Virus record (IMG/VR): IMGVR_UViG_3300030116_001321
Span: 1 to 25,211 of that record
Reading direction: 5' to 3' (one strand)
Source of the DNA: a virus
DNA length: 25,211 nucleotides
Part shown: piece after piece, positions 15,120-23,655 of the stretch
How the letters are laid out: the number at the start of each line of letters is the position of its first letter
Position numbering within the stretch: position 1 is the stretch's first letter
Made by a program: the position numbers and the translations under genes
Notes under the pieces: generated by a model
What the model saw: only the letters and a program-made list of their open reading frames with translations
What the model was told of the DNA's origin: nothing
Databases searched by the model: none

Positions 15120-18100
15120 TGACTCTTATTCCTTTTAATTCTATTATAAAACCATCTTTTCGACATGACGATTATCATGGTACTTTTTTACAACCAGAAG
15201 GTCCGTCTTGGTTAGATACGTTAGGAGCGCAGTTAGAATATAGAACATCACCTTTATTTAATAGAGTTGCTCCTGTTTGGATGTATGGAAGAGATACAAG
15301 TAAAACAGGTTATTTTGCAAAGAAAGACCCAGGGTACAATCCTTTTGATGATGATTTTGAAGGCTTTGAAGAGCATAAAGAATTTCTAATTGAAAATGCT
15401 GTTAATGCAGATCATATGTATAGGTTAAAAAACTTTGTTTTAAAAGGAAAGGAATATCGTCAAACTCTTGCTGATTCAAGTATTTTTAATCAATTTACAG
15501 CAGGTTTGTTTGACCCTGTTAATTTTATTGCATTACCTTTTGGTGGTCCTACTATTGGCATTGCTCGTTCTGCTATGAGAGTTGGTGCAGGTGTTGGCGT
15601 TTTAAGTATTGCAGAAGAAGCAGGGCGAGTTCCTTTTGATCCTTTGAATCAATCTATTGAAGCGCCATTAAATATTGGAATAGGTATTATAGGTGGTGGT
15701 ATTTTAGGTGGTTTGACAGGAATTTTACCAACCCGTAGAGCTAAAGCTATTCAAAATATGCAAAAAGAAGCTGATAAATTAAATGCTAGTATGGGTAGTT
15801 TTAGACTAAGTGATTATAAACCTAAAACTGAAAGAGTAGCATTTAAAAATATAACAGATGAAAGCTTAAATAAATTAAAAACAGATAATGATACAAAAAT
15901 TAAAAAGCTTGAAGATGAAATAACAAATTTAGAAACAGAATTTAAATCAGGTCTTTCGACAAAAACTAGAATTGATACAGATACATTAGAAAAAGTAGAG
16001 AAATTAAAAGACGATAAATTAAATTTAGAACAAACATTAGCTGAACAAATAAAAGAAAAAGAATTTAGAACGTATGATCAATTTATAGATGGTAATAGAG
16101 AAATAAAAATAGACAGTAATTGGGCTGCCGATTCTTTATTATATAATATGGTTTCAGTTCCTTTTAGACGTATATTAAATAGTGATGCTCCTAATTCGGT
16201 TAAAATGATTATGTTAAAATTGGGTTCTGATAATGGTGTAGCAACCACATTAACTCGTTTAGGTATTGCTCTTAGCCCTTCTGTCTATGCTAAATCAGGT
16301 ACACGAATGGGACAAATGTACACAACATTAGCTAAATTAACAAATGACTGGGCTGAACATGGCAAAAAAGGAACAGCTACAACAAAGGGTAATTATAATT
16401 ATACTAACTTTGAGCAACGTGCAAAAAATTTATTTGATCGTTCAATAACAGATGAAGATTCTATACCTGCTGAAAAATTAACATTACAACAATATTTAAA
16501 ACAAATAGATAAATTAAGAACAATGGGTAAACCATTAAGTGAACTAACCGAAGCTCAAAGACGATCAATAAAAACATTAGATTCGTTTTACAAACAATGG
16601 AGAGAACGATTAGAAGCAGAAGGTTTAATTGGAAATATTAAAACTTTAAATAAACAATTAAAAACAAAACAAAACGATTTAAATAAATTTAATAAAGAAT
16701 TAAAAACATTATCATTATTTAAAAAAGATACTAAAACTTTAGAATGGCAATCTATTTTAAGTACAAGAAAACAAAATTTAATAGATGAAATAAAAGAATT
16801 AGAAGCTAGTATTAAAGCTAGTCAAGATGACCCTAATATGATTGAAGAAATCTTTTCTCCTAGATATTGGAATAAAGAAGCAATTAAAAAAAATAAACAA
16901 GGTTTAAAAGAAATACTTGAAGAATGGTACACAAAAAATCCATCTGTTTATGTATTTAATAATAAAACAAAACAATGGGAACAAAAAATATTATCAACTG
17001 AACCAGAAGAAATATCTAAAAGAGCCGATGAAACAATAAAAAGAATATTAAATGAAACGGATGAATTACATTTTGATAATTCGTATTTTGGTTCAGGTAT
17101 ATCAAAACATTTAAAACATAGAGCAATAGATATTCCTAATAAACTTGTTTATGATTTTATACATCAAGACCCATTACAAGTAATGAGAGCTTATATTTCT
17201 AAAACTGCTCCTACTTATGAATTTTCTGTTGCCTTTAAAGGAAAATCTATAAATCAAATTGAAAGCGATATTTATATAGACACTTTAAAAGCAGGTGGAA
17301 CAGTAGAAGATGCTCAAAATTATTATATGAATATAAGAGCAATGTACGATAGAATTGTTGGTACTGCTGTGCGAAATCCTGACAGAATGAGTTATAAAGC
17401 AGCAAATGTAATGCGGTGGTTGGCTCAATTAAATTATTTAGGTAAAGCAATGTTTGCTACTGTTGCTGAACCTGCTAAATTATTACATGATCATGGAATA
17501 AAAGATACATTTAAAGGTTTATTAACTTTAGTTGAAGCAGGGGTAGGAAATTCTAAAGCTAAAATGACTGCCGATGAAGTTATGATTGCAGGTGAAGCCC
17601 TTGATATTATTCTTAACTCAAGTCACATGAGATTTATGGATGATTTATCAAGCAATCCTTTAAGAAATAATATTTGGGACAAAACAAGAGATGTATTTTT
17701 TACGGTAAATGGTCTTGCTCCTATTACAAATATGTTAAAACAATGGGATGGAATAGTAAGACAACATACGCTTATTGATAATTCAATTAAATTAGTAGAT
17801 GGAACAGCAACAGATCAGGAAATAAGATTTTTAGCACGATATGGTATTGATAAAGATATGGCTATTAGAATTTCAGAAACACCGTATGATAGGTCTAGTA
17901 GAGGTTTATATTTTGCTAATACTGAAGCTTGGACACAAACAAAAAAGTTTAAACATATAGCCGATGTTGAAACTCGTATATCAAGTGCTGATGAAATTGA
18001 ATGGCCGAAAAAAAGAAAAGGCTATAGGTCTTTTGTAAGATATACTAAAAATAAAAAACCTATTATTTTTTTGGATAAAGATAGAATTTATAATGATTTT

Positions 18101-19099
18101 GAAAGAAAACATTGGAAACAATACACAAATTGGTCTGATGATAAATTTAAAACAAAAGAAGATTATTTTAATTTTATTCGTATGCAGCAAATGTTTGCAG
18201 TTCAACATATAGTAGGGAAAACACCAAAAGAAAAACTTACAGCATCCTATGATATTTTTAAGTTACCTAAAAATATACAAACAAAAATAAATCAAAAAGC
18301 GTTTAATGAATTAAATAAACAAACAAATGTAGATCAAGAAACTGTTGATACATTTCGTTCTGCTTTAAGCACAGGTGTTTTAAATACAATTATGATGGGT
18401 ACACCTGCTGACAAACCAATTTTAAATGATGGAATTGTTTACATCCCAATGCGTATAGCTAGAGAATTTAATATGAAAGAAGATTCAGTTGTAAAAGGTT
18501 ATGCTCGTATTGAGAATGGAATTTTAGGTTTACCATTACAATTTTATTCTTATTCTTTAGCTTCTGTAGCCAAAATAACAGGTTCATTTGTGCAAGGTAA
18601 TGTTAAAAATCGAGTTGCAGCTTTATCAGGTGCTTTAATGTTAGCTTATATGGGTCAAAAATTTAGAACAAATGACTACACATGGGAACAACTTTCGTAT
18701 CAAGATAAATTTATGAGAGCTTTTGATTATTCTGGAATTTTGTCTTTGTATTCTGCTTTATATTACGAAGCTTTACATTCTTCTTTAGCTTTAGGTGGAC
18801 CTGATATTGGTATGGGTTTAATTAATCCAAAGTTTAATGTAACAGAAGATGGTCCTGCTGAAACTGTTGCAGGTTTAGCAGGTGCAGGTCCAAGTATATT
18901 TTGGGATTATTCTAAAAACGCTTTTACACTTGCCACAGGCAAGGAAATTGATTATGCAGAAGGAGCTTTTAAATTTATAAATGGTGATAGGGGAACAGCA
19001 GCTAGACATTTTATTAAAGGATTACCATTCATGTCGCTGCCTTATTATTCAGAAAGAATAAATGATTTTGGTAGAGCAATAGATAGGAATTGGGATTAA
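15119..19099 (+). CDS. Internal virion protein D, T7 gp16-like
   Basis: A 1326-residue protein, nearly the size of T7 gp16 (1318). Visible parts: an N-terminal region with TAGLFDPVNFIALPFGGPT (about 127-145); a Gly/Ile-rich hydrophobic segment at 184-203 that could enter a membrane; coiled coils at about 248-315 and 502-568; and a hydrophobic C-terminal region ending in KGLPFMSLPYYSERINDFG, which resembles the C-terminal motif of large ejection proteins. It probably completes the DNA-translocating channel in the inner membrane. I found no soluble lytic transglycosylase motif of the kind at the N-terminus of T7 gp16, so wall digestion must be done otherwise. Confidence 0.8.
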   Translation: MTLIPFNSIIKPSFRHDDYHGTFLQPEGPSWLDTLGAQLEYRTSPLFNRVAPVWMYGRDTSKTGYFAKKDPGYNPFDDDFEGFEEHKEFLIENAVNADHMYRLKNFVLKGKEYRQTLADSSIFNQFTAGLFDPVNFIALPFGGPTIGIARSAMRVGAGVGVLSIAEEAGRVPFDPLNQSIEAPLNIGIGIIGGGILGGLTGILPTRRAKAIQNMQKEADKLNASMGSFRLSDYKPKTERVAFKNITDESLNKLKTDNDTKIKKLEDEITNLETEFKSGLSTKTRIDTDTLEKVEKLKDDKLNLEQTLAEQIKEKEFRTYDQFIDGNREIKIDSNWAADSLLYNMVSVPFRRILNSDAPNSVKMIMLKLGSDNGVATTLTRLGIALSPSVYAKSGTRMGQMYTTLAKLTNDWAEHGKKGTATTKGNYNYTNFEQRAKNLFDRSITDEDSIPAEKLTLQQYLKQIDKLRTMGKPLSELTEAQRRSIKTLDSFYKQWRERLEAEGLIGNIKTLNKQLKTKQNDLNKFNKELKTLSLFKKDTKTLEWQSILSTRKQNLIDEIKELEASIKASQDDPNMIEEIFSPRYWNKEAIKKNKQGLKEILEEWYTKNPSVYVFNNKTKQWEQKILSTEPEEISKRADETIKRILNETDELHFDNSYFGSGISKHLKHRAIDIPNKLVYDFIHQDPLQVMRAYISKTAPTYEFSVAFKGKSINQIESDIYIDTLKAGGTVEDAQNYYMNIRAMYDRIVGTAVRNPDRMSYKAANVMRWLAQLNYLGKAMFATVAEPAKLLHDHGIKDTFKGLLTLVEAGVGNSKAKMTADEVMIAGEALDIILNSSHMRFMDDLSSNPLRNNIWDKTRDVFFTVNGLAPITNMLKQWDGIVRQHTLIDNSIKLVDGTATDQEIRFLARYGIDKDMAIRISETPYDRSSRGLYFANTEAWTQTKKFKHIADVETRISSADEIEWPKKRKGYRSFVRYTKNKKPIIFLDKDRIYNDFERKHWKQYTNWSDDKFKTKEDYFNFIRMQQMFAVQHIVGKTPKEKLTASYDIFKLPKNIQTKINQKAFNELNKQTNVDQETVDTFRSALSTGVLNTIMMGTPADKPILNDGIVYIPMRIAREFNMKEDSVVKGYARIENGILGLPLQFYSYSLASVAKITGSFVQGNVKNRVAALSGALMLAYMGQKFRTNDYTWEQLSYQDKFMRAFDYSGILSLYSALYYEALHSSLALGGPDIGMGLINPKFNVTEDGPAETVAGLAGAGPSIFWDYSKNAFTLATGKEIDYAEGAFKFINGDRGTAARHFIKGLPFMSLPYYSERINDFGRAIDRNWD

Positions 19100-19102
19100 G
19101 CT

Positions 19103-22100
19103 ATGACAATAAGTGTATCAGATAATACCCCCCGTGTTTCGTATTCTGTTTCGGCAGGAGCAACACAGACATCATTTACAGTTTCATTTGAATTTTTTGC
19201 AGATGCAGATTTAAATGTTTATGTTGATGGTACAAAGAAAACACTTACCACTCACTACTCCGTGACAGGTGGGGATGGTTCTACAGGTTCTATCTCTATG
19301 TCTGTTACAGGTGCAAGTGGTGGCTCAACTGTTGTTATTACCAGAGGGATAGCTTTAGAAAGAACAACTGACTTTCCTGTATCTGGTGCATTTGCTGTTG
19401 GTACATTGAATACTGAGCTTGATAGATTTGTAGCTATACAAGCTGATCTCAATGACACTATTACTCGTTCTATTCGTTTAGCTGATGATGATACAGCTGT
19501 TACTATGGAGTTACCAGATAAAGCGGATCGTCTTGGTAAGGTACTTTCTTTTCATTCAACAACGGGTGCTGTTCAGGTACAGACCTATGCTTCTCCTGAT
19601 GCAACAGCAGGTATTGATGGAGTTACAGCAGGAACAGTTGCAGCAAGTAAATTTCTACAAGTAGACGCTAACCGTGATTTATCGACCATTCGTAATTTGA
19701 CCAGTGACGGTACAATTACAGCTTCATCTTTTGTTATTGGTTCAGCAGCAATCAATGAAAATGATTTAGAGGCTCTTGATGATGTGACAGCAGGTACGGT
19801 TGCAGCAAGCAAAGCAGCAATAGTTGATACGAATAAGGATATTACAGGCTTTAGAAATATTACTCTTACAGGTGAATTAGATGCAGCTACATTAGATATA
19901 TCTGGTGCTATAGATGTTGCAGGAAATTCTGTATTAGCATCTGTAGATGTAACAGGTGTTGCAACAGCAGCAACGTTTGAACCAGATGGTGATACAAGTG
20001 CAGGTGACAATGCTGCGATAGGTTATACAAGTACAGAAGGTCTGATACTTACAGGTCAGGGCAGCAGCCATGATGTTACTTTGAAAAATGACGCTGATAC
20101 AGTTGTTGCTTATATTCCTACAGGTACAGCTAAGTTTGATGTTGTTGGTTCATTTCAAGTTACAGCATCAGGTGGAGCAAAAGCGTATCTTACAACAAGT
20201 GAAACAACTGTTGTTGCCGATGACAGTCTTGGTGCGTTAGAATGGTATGCTGTTGCAGAAGCTTCTGGTACAGATAGCCTTGCGAAGTCAGGTGCTATTG
20301 AATGTACGGCAGAAGGTACGTTTACAGATACAGCTAATCCTACTCAGATGCTTTTCAAGCTTGGTGTGAGTGAAGCAGCCACGACAAAAATGACGCTTTC
20401 GTCGGGTGGAAATCTTACAGTGACAGGCGATCTTACGATTACTGGCGATGATCTGTTTATGAACACGAACACTTCTGGTTATATGTTGGTTGCTGACGGA
20501 ACGAATTACAATCCTGTGGCAATATCAGGTGATGTTACAATGGCAGCTTCTGGTGCTGTTACCATAGCTAATGATGCCGTTGAGCAGGCGATGATAGCAG
20601 ATGATGCAGTTGGTGCAGATCAATTAGCTGCAAGTGCCGTTGTTACGGCAAGTATTGTTGACGATGCTGTAACTCAAGCCAAGATTGCCGATGATGCAGT
20701 CGGTGCTGATCAGCTTGCTGCAGATGCAGTTGTAACGGCGAGTATTGCCGACGATGCTGTTAGCTTGGCAAAAATGGCAGGACTTGCAAGAGGTAACATT
20801 ATTTACGGCGATTCAAGTGGCAACCCTGCTGCTTTGGCTGCTGGCACAGACGGTTATTATTTAAAATCAGATGGTACAGATATTTCTTGGGCTTCTGTGA
20901 GTGCAGGAGCTACGGCTGCTGATGATATCGGGACAGGTGATGCAGCTGTAACAATAGCTACAAGCTCAGGAAATATTACTTTCGACGCTCAAGGAAATGA
21001 TACTGATATTATTTTTAAGGGTACAGATGGGAGCGCAGATACAACGTTTTTAACGCTCGATGGTAGCGAAGCAGGCGCAGCAAGCTTCAATGGTGTAGTT
21101 ACGGCGAACGCTGGTGTAGTTGTAGATAACATTACTATCGATGGAACAGAAATAGACTTATCATCTGGGGACTTAACTATAGATGTGGCAGGGGATTTAA
21201 TTCTCGACACTGGTGGTAGAGATACTAAATTTAACTACGCAGGAACGCAAGAATTGAACATCCACACAGGTACAGGCTCAACAGTCATATCCACCACTCA
21301 ATCTGACCGAAATTTAGATTTCGGAGGAAATGATGGAGGGTCTGACATTACTGTTTTATCCTTTGACATGAGTGAAAGTGGTTATGCGACTTTTAAAGCT
21401 GGGGCTGTTTTCAATGAAGATAGTCTAGACTCTGATTTTCGAGTTGAAAGCAATGGAGATGCCAATTGTTTAATCGTTGACGCAGGATTAGATGCCGTGT
21501 TGATGGGGACATCAACCGAATATTCTGGCACACCTGCAAAACTGACTGTTGCTGACGCAGCTGATTTTGGCACGACAAGTTCTACCGGCAGCGCTGCTGT
21601 TAATTTTGTGAGAGCTGCATCTACGGGCGTAATTGGAGGCATTTTTGGGAAGTGGAGTGGCTATGGCAACGGAGGTTACATAAAATTTAATGCCGATAAT
21701 GTTGGAGGCGGAGCACAAACAGCCAGTATCGTCATGGGGACTACTGTAAACAATTCTGTGAGCGATAAATTTAATATCGCAGGTAATGGCGATTTAACTG
21801 CCGCAGATACATCAATTAGTTCAATTTCAGATGAGCGATTGAAGGAAAATATTGCCGATTTTACATATGATATTTCTAAATTTAAACAGTTAAAACCTCG
21901 GTCGTATAAATGGAAAAATCCAATTTATCACGGGAATAGAGTTGACGATGACGGAAACGCCTTAACGTCTTACGGAACAATAGCTCAAGAGGTTGCGGCT
22001 GTTGATGCTGATTATGTACGCGATTATGAAATTAAAGATGAAGTAAACGCTGACAAAGATTTGCTTGATTCAGACAATATTGTAAAAACAACGACGCTTA

Positions 22101-22198
22101 CAGGTAAAGAACACGCAATGTATATATCTATAATTCAACAACTGATTTCCAAAGTTGAAACACTAGAGACGAAAGTTGCAGCTCTAGAAGGTGGATAA
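19103..22198 (+). CDS. Tail fibre with T7 gp17 N-terminus and S74 chaperone
   Basis: Receptor-binding fibre of 1031 residues. Residues 1 to about 130 match the T7 tail-fibre N-terminal domain that attaches to the nozzle (TQTSFTVSFEFFADADLNVY, then TTDFPVSGAFAVGTLNTELD, then DLNDTITRSIRL). A long Ala/Gly/Thr/Asp-rich shaft follows, with two internal repeat systems. Residues about 905-1031 form a Peptidase_S74 intramolecular chaperone: SDERLKENI with the Ser909/Lys914 dyad, GTIAQEV at 958-964, and a terminal coiled coil (about 1003-1029). By analogy with endosialidases the chaperone helps trimerise the fibre and cuts itself off before Ser909. The shaft has higher GC than neighbouring genes, which suggests exchange of fibre modules. 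Confidence 0.95.
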   Translation: MTISVSDNTPRVSYSVSAGATQTSFTVSFEFFADADLNVYVDGTKKTLTTHYSVTGGDGSTGSISMSVTGASGGSTVVITRGIALERTTDFPVSGAFAVGTLNTELDRFVAIQADLNDTITRSIRLADDDTAVTMELPDKADRLGKVLSFHSTTGAVQVQTYASPDATAGIDGVTAGTVAASKFLQVDANRDLSTIRNLTSDGTITASSFVIGSAAINENDLEALDDVTAGTVAASKAAIVDTNKDITGFRNITLTGELDAATLDISGAIDVAGNSVLASVDVTGVATAATFEPDGDTSAGDNAAIGYTSTEGLILTGQGSSHDVTLKNDADTVVAYIPTGTAKFDVVGSFQVTASGGAKAYLTTSETTVVADDSLGALEWYAVAEASGTDSLAKSGAIECTAEGTFTDTANPTQMLFKLGVSEAATTKMTLSSGGNLTVTGDLTITGDDLFMNTNTSGYMLVADGTNYNPVAISGDVTMAASGAVTIANDAVEQAMIADDAVGADQLAASAVVTASIVDDAVTQAKIADDAVGADQLAADAVVTASIADDAVSLAKMAGLARGNIIYGDSSGNPAALAAGTDGYYLKSDGTDISWASVSAGATAADDIGTGDAAVTIATSSGNITFDAQGNDTDIIFKGTDGSADTTFLTLDGSEAGAASFNGVVTANAGVVVDNITIDGTEIDLSSGDLTIDVAGDLILDTGGRDTKFNYAGTQELNIHTGTGSTVISTTQSDRNLDFGGNDGGSDITVLSFDMSESGYATFKAGAVFNEDSLDSDFRVESNGDANCLIVDAGLDAVLMGTSTEYSGTPAKLTVADAADFGTTSSTGSAAVNFVRAASTGVIGGIFGKWSGYGNGGYIKFNADNVGGGAQTASIVMGTTVNNSVSDKFNIAGNGDLTAADTSISSISDERLKENIADFTYDISKFKQLKPRSYKWKNPIYHGNRVDDDGNALTSYGTIAQEVAAVDADYVRDYEIKDEVNADKDLLDSDNIVKTTTLTGKEHAMYISIIQQLISKVETLETKVAALEGG
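19622..19879 (+). repeat. Two-copy repeat in the fibre shaft (VTAGTVAASK units)
   Basis: Residues 174-205 and 228-259 are diverged copies: both start VTAGTVAASK, then V-D-x-N-x-D near the middle and R-N-[LI]-T. At DNA level copies begin at 19622 and 19784 and share ACAGCAGG followed by GTTGCAGCAAG. Copies probably form successive shaft repeats. Confidence 0.75.
20600..20761 (+). repeat. 30-residue tandem repeat in the fibre shaft
   Basis: Residues 500-529 and 530-553 are tandem copies (90-base period) of DDAVGADQLAA, then AVVTASI, then DDAV; a partial unit (NDAVEQAMIA) lies just before, at 490-499. The two copies differ mainly at synonymous sites, so selection keeps the protein repeat. Hydrophilic repeats of this type build triple-helical fibre shafts. 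Confidence 0.82.
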
Positions 22199-22219
22199 AC
22201 AAGACTAGGTTTTTAATGT

Positions 22220-22651
22220 ATGGTAGTAGACCCAATCTCAGGCGCACTCTTAGCTTTCACAGCTATAAAAAAAGGTATTGCGATTGGCAAAGATTTGTCC
22301 TCGATGGGCAAAGATTTAAACAATCTTTTTTCCTTTATTGATGGAGCTAAAGCTGCACACAAAAATCCTTCTGCTAATAAGTCTGACCCTTTGTCTAGCT
22401 ATATTGCTTATGAGAAAGCAATGGATTATGAACGGCAACTAAGAGATATTATTATTAATGCAAGAGGTATGAAGGGCTACGCCAAGTTTGAACAGTTTAG
22501 AAGAGAGGCAAAGAAGGCTGAAAGAGAAGGTCGTTATGCTGCTATTCGCAGACAGAATCAAATAAAACAAATTGCAGGTCTTGTTGTGGCTATTATTATT
22601 ACAGGCTTTGGTGCATATGGAATGATCTGGTTTGCTATGCAATATAAATGA
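22220..22651 (+). CDS. Tail-anchored membrane protein of unknown function
   Basis: A 143-residue protein: an N-terminal amphipathic region (ISGALLAFTAIKKGIAIGKD), a basic helical middle with ARGMKGYAKFEQFRREAKKA, and one C-terminal membrane segment (about 118-138, AGLVVAIIITGFGAYGMIWF) leaving only a short tail. The middle pattern YEKAMDYERQLRDIIINARG is one I recall in proteins that follow the fibre gene in marine phages. The layout (soluble N-terminus, C-terminal anchor) differs from an i-spanin, which has its anchor at the N-terminus. It overlaps the microprotein gene by ATGA and heads the lysis cassette. Function unknown. Confidence 0.7.
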   Translation: MVVDPISGALLAFTAIKKGIAIGKDLSSMGKDLNNLFSFIDGAKAAHKNPSANKSDPLSSYIAYEKAMDYERQLRDIIINARGMKGYAKFEQFRREAKKAEREGRYAAIRRQNQIKQIAGLVVAIIITGFGAYGMIWFAMQYK

Positions 22652-22749
22652 TACAAAATAAAATTATATTTTTTTTTACATTATATATGTTATTACTTTC
22701 TTACTATGATTCAATTACAAACAAACCTTACTGGATGATGATAAAATGA
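22648..22749 (+). CDS. 33-residue membrane microprotein in the lysis cassette
   Basis: A short frame that fills the gap between two genes exactly: ATG 22648 overlaps the upstream TGA (ATGA), and its own TGA 22747-22749 overlaps the ATG of the holin-like gene (ATGA). The product begins MIQNKIIFFFTLYMLLLSYY, one hydrophobic segment after a short polar lead, with a polar tail containing NKPYW. It has no ribosome binding site, so translation would be by coupling; the following gene also lacks a good site and would then depend on this frame. A nine-T run (22669-22677) encodes the Phe stretch. It might be a small holin, antiholin or lysis-timing peptide. Real translation is inferred from the overlaps. 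Confidence 0.55.
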   Translation: MIQNKIIFFFTLYMLLLSYYDSITNKPYWMMIK

Positions 22750-22946
22750 CACCTGAACATTTAGACAAGTGGCGAATAATACCTAGACTTATTATGTTAT
22801 CTCTAATTGTAATGACGTATAGAGTTATTGAATGGTTTATATCTTTACCTGATCCATCACTCGAACAGGCAGCCCTACCTTCTGTGATGACAGGTGCATT
22901 AACAGGAGCGTTTGCAGTTTTCTTAGGAAGTGGAAAGAAAGAATGA
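22746..22946 (+). CDS. Holin-like protein with two membrane segments
   Basis: 66 residues with two membrane segments (about 13-33, including LIMLSLIVMTYRVIEWFISL, and about 42-61, LPSVMTGALTGAFAVFLGSG) joined by the short loop PDPSLEQAA, and a basic GKKE tail. Size, topology and place two genes ahead of a three-TM holin and endolysin fit a class II holin or a holin partner. The segment RIIPRLIM, then WFISLPDPSLEQAA, is a pattern I associate with small phage holin-like proteins. It overlaps both neighbours by ATGA. As another clear holin follows, one of the two may be an antiholin. Confidence 0.68.
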   Translation: MTPEHLDKWRIIPRLIMLSLIVMTYRVIEWFISLPDPSLEQAALPSVMTGALTGAFAVFLGSGKKE

Positions 22947-23257
22947 GTGAAGAAAATAAACCTTTTCAGTTAAGCGACAACTCTAATATTAGCATACCTC
23001 TTAGAAATCTTATAAGCATGATTGCTGTCACAGCCTTATCAGTATGGTTATATTTTGGTTTAACCGAAAGGCTGTCAATGCTTGAACACAATTTTGCTTT
23101 GCTTGAAGTTGAGGTTGAGGAAAACGATACGTGGATAGATAATTGGTCACCACCCAAAGCCGTGCAAGATACAATCTCAAGAGTTCAAGATTTGGAAAAG
23201 ATAACAATTATTTTAGATAAAGACATTAAGTATCTTAAAGGAATGTTAAACAAATGA
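22943..23257 (+). CDS. One-TM protein with helical tail, possible spanin-like
   Basis: 104 residues: a polar lead, one membrane segment (about 19-40, IPLRNLISMIAVTALSVWLY), then an acidic helical segment (ERLSMLEHNFALLEVEVEE), a short break with WIDNWSPPKAV, and a second coiled-coil-like helix. A membrane anchor followed by a long helical domain is the layout of i-spanins and some lysis accessory proteins. No outer-membrane lipoprotein partner with a lipobox is visible in or next to it, so the spanin idea is tentative. Overlaps its neighbours by ATGA on both sides. Confidence 0.6.
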   Translation: MSEENKPFQLSDNSNISIPLRNLISMIAVTALSVWLYFGLTERLSMLEHNFALLEVEVEENDTWIDNWSPPKAVQDTISRVQDLEKITIILDKDIKYLKGMLNK

Positions 23258-23655
23258 GTTTAATAAATAATTTAATTGGTCCTGTTACTGGTATTCTTGA
23301 CAAGGTAATTGAGGACAAAGATCAGAAAGCCAAGCTTGCACATGAGTTGGCAACGATGGCTGATAAGTTATCCCATGAACAACAACTTGCACAGATTGAG
23401 GTTAATAAGGCAGAGGCAGCTTCAGGAAGCTTGTTTAAAGGTGGCTGGCGTCCTTGCGTTGGTTGGGTCTGCGCTATTGCTTTCTTCTATCATTTTGTTG
23501 GTCAGCCTGTTATTATTTTTATTGTAACATTATTTGGTATGCAGCTTCCTTCTTTGCCTGAGTTTGATATGTCAACACTTCTTACTGTTCTTGGCGGTAT
23601 GCTTGGGATTGGTGGATTAAGAAGCTATGAGAAGCAGAAAGGATTAACGAAATGA
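23254..23655 (+). CDS. Three-TM holin (GTA_holin_3TM type)
   Basis: 133 residues. An amphipathic helical N-terminal half (KDQKAKLAHELATMADKLSH) is followed by GGWRPCVGWVCAIAFFYHF, then PVIIFIVTLFGM and TLLTVLGGMLGIGGLRSYEK. The GWRP motif and the closing GxxGLRxYEK are hallmarks of the three-TM holins first noted in gene transfer agents of Alphaproteobacteria. It should form the pore through which the cytoplasmic lysozyme encoded next is released. It overlaps both neighbours by ATGA. An alternative frame inside it also looks hydrophobic but is a shadow. Confidence 0.85.
   Translation: MSLINNLIGPVTGILDKVIEDKDQKAKLAHELATMADKLSHEQQLAQIEVNKAEAASGSLFKGGWRPCVGWVCAIAFFYHFVGQPVIIFIVTLFGMQLPSLPEFDMSTLLTVLGGMLGIGGLRSYEKQKGLTK

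Noticed and set aside
19585-20010. 141-codon frame on the - strand inside the fibre gene
   Set aside because: It is a shadow of the Ala/Thr/Gly-rich fibre repeats, has no ribosome binding site, and its low-complexity product resembles no family.
20190-20215. AGTGAAACAACTG in the fibre gene as a second parS-like site
   Set aside because: It shares only the GTGAAACA half and lacks the CACGTG centre and the left arm.
23309-23527. 72-codon + strand frame inside the holin gene ending in a very hydrophobic stretch, considered as an embedded Rz1-like gene
   Set aside because: There is no lipobox Cys after a signal peptide, and the hydrophobic run is at the C-terminus, as expected from an off-frame reading of a membrane gene.
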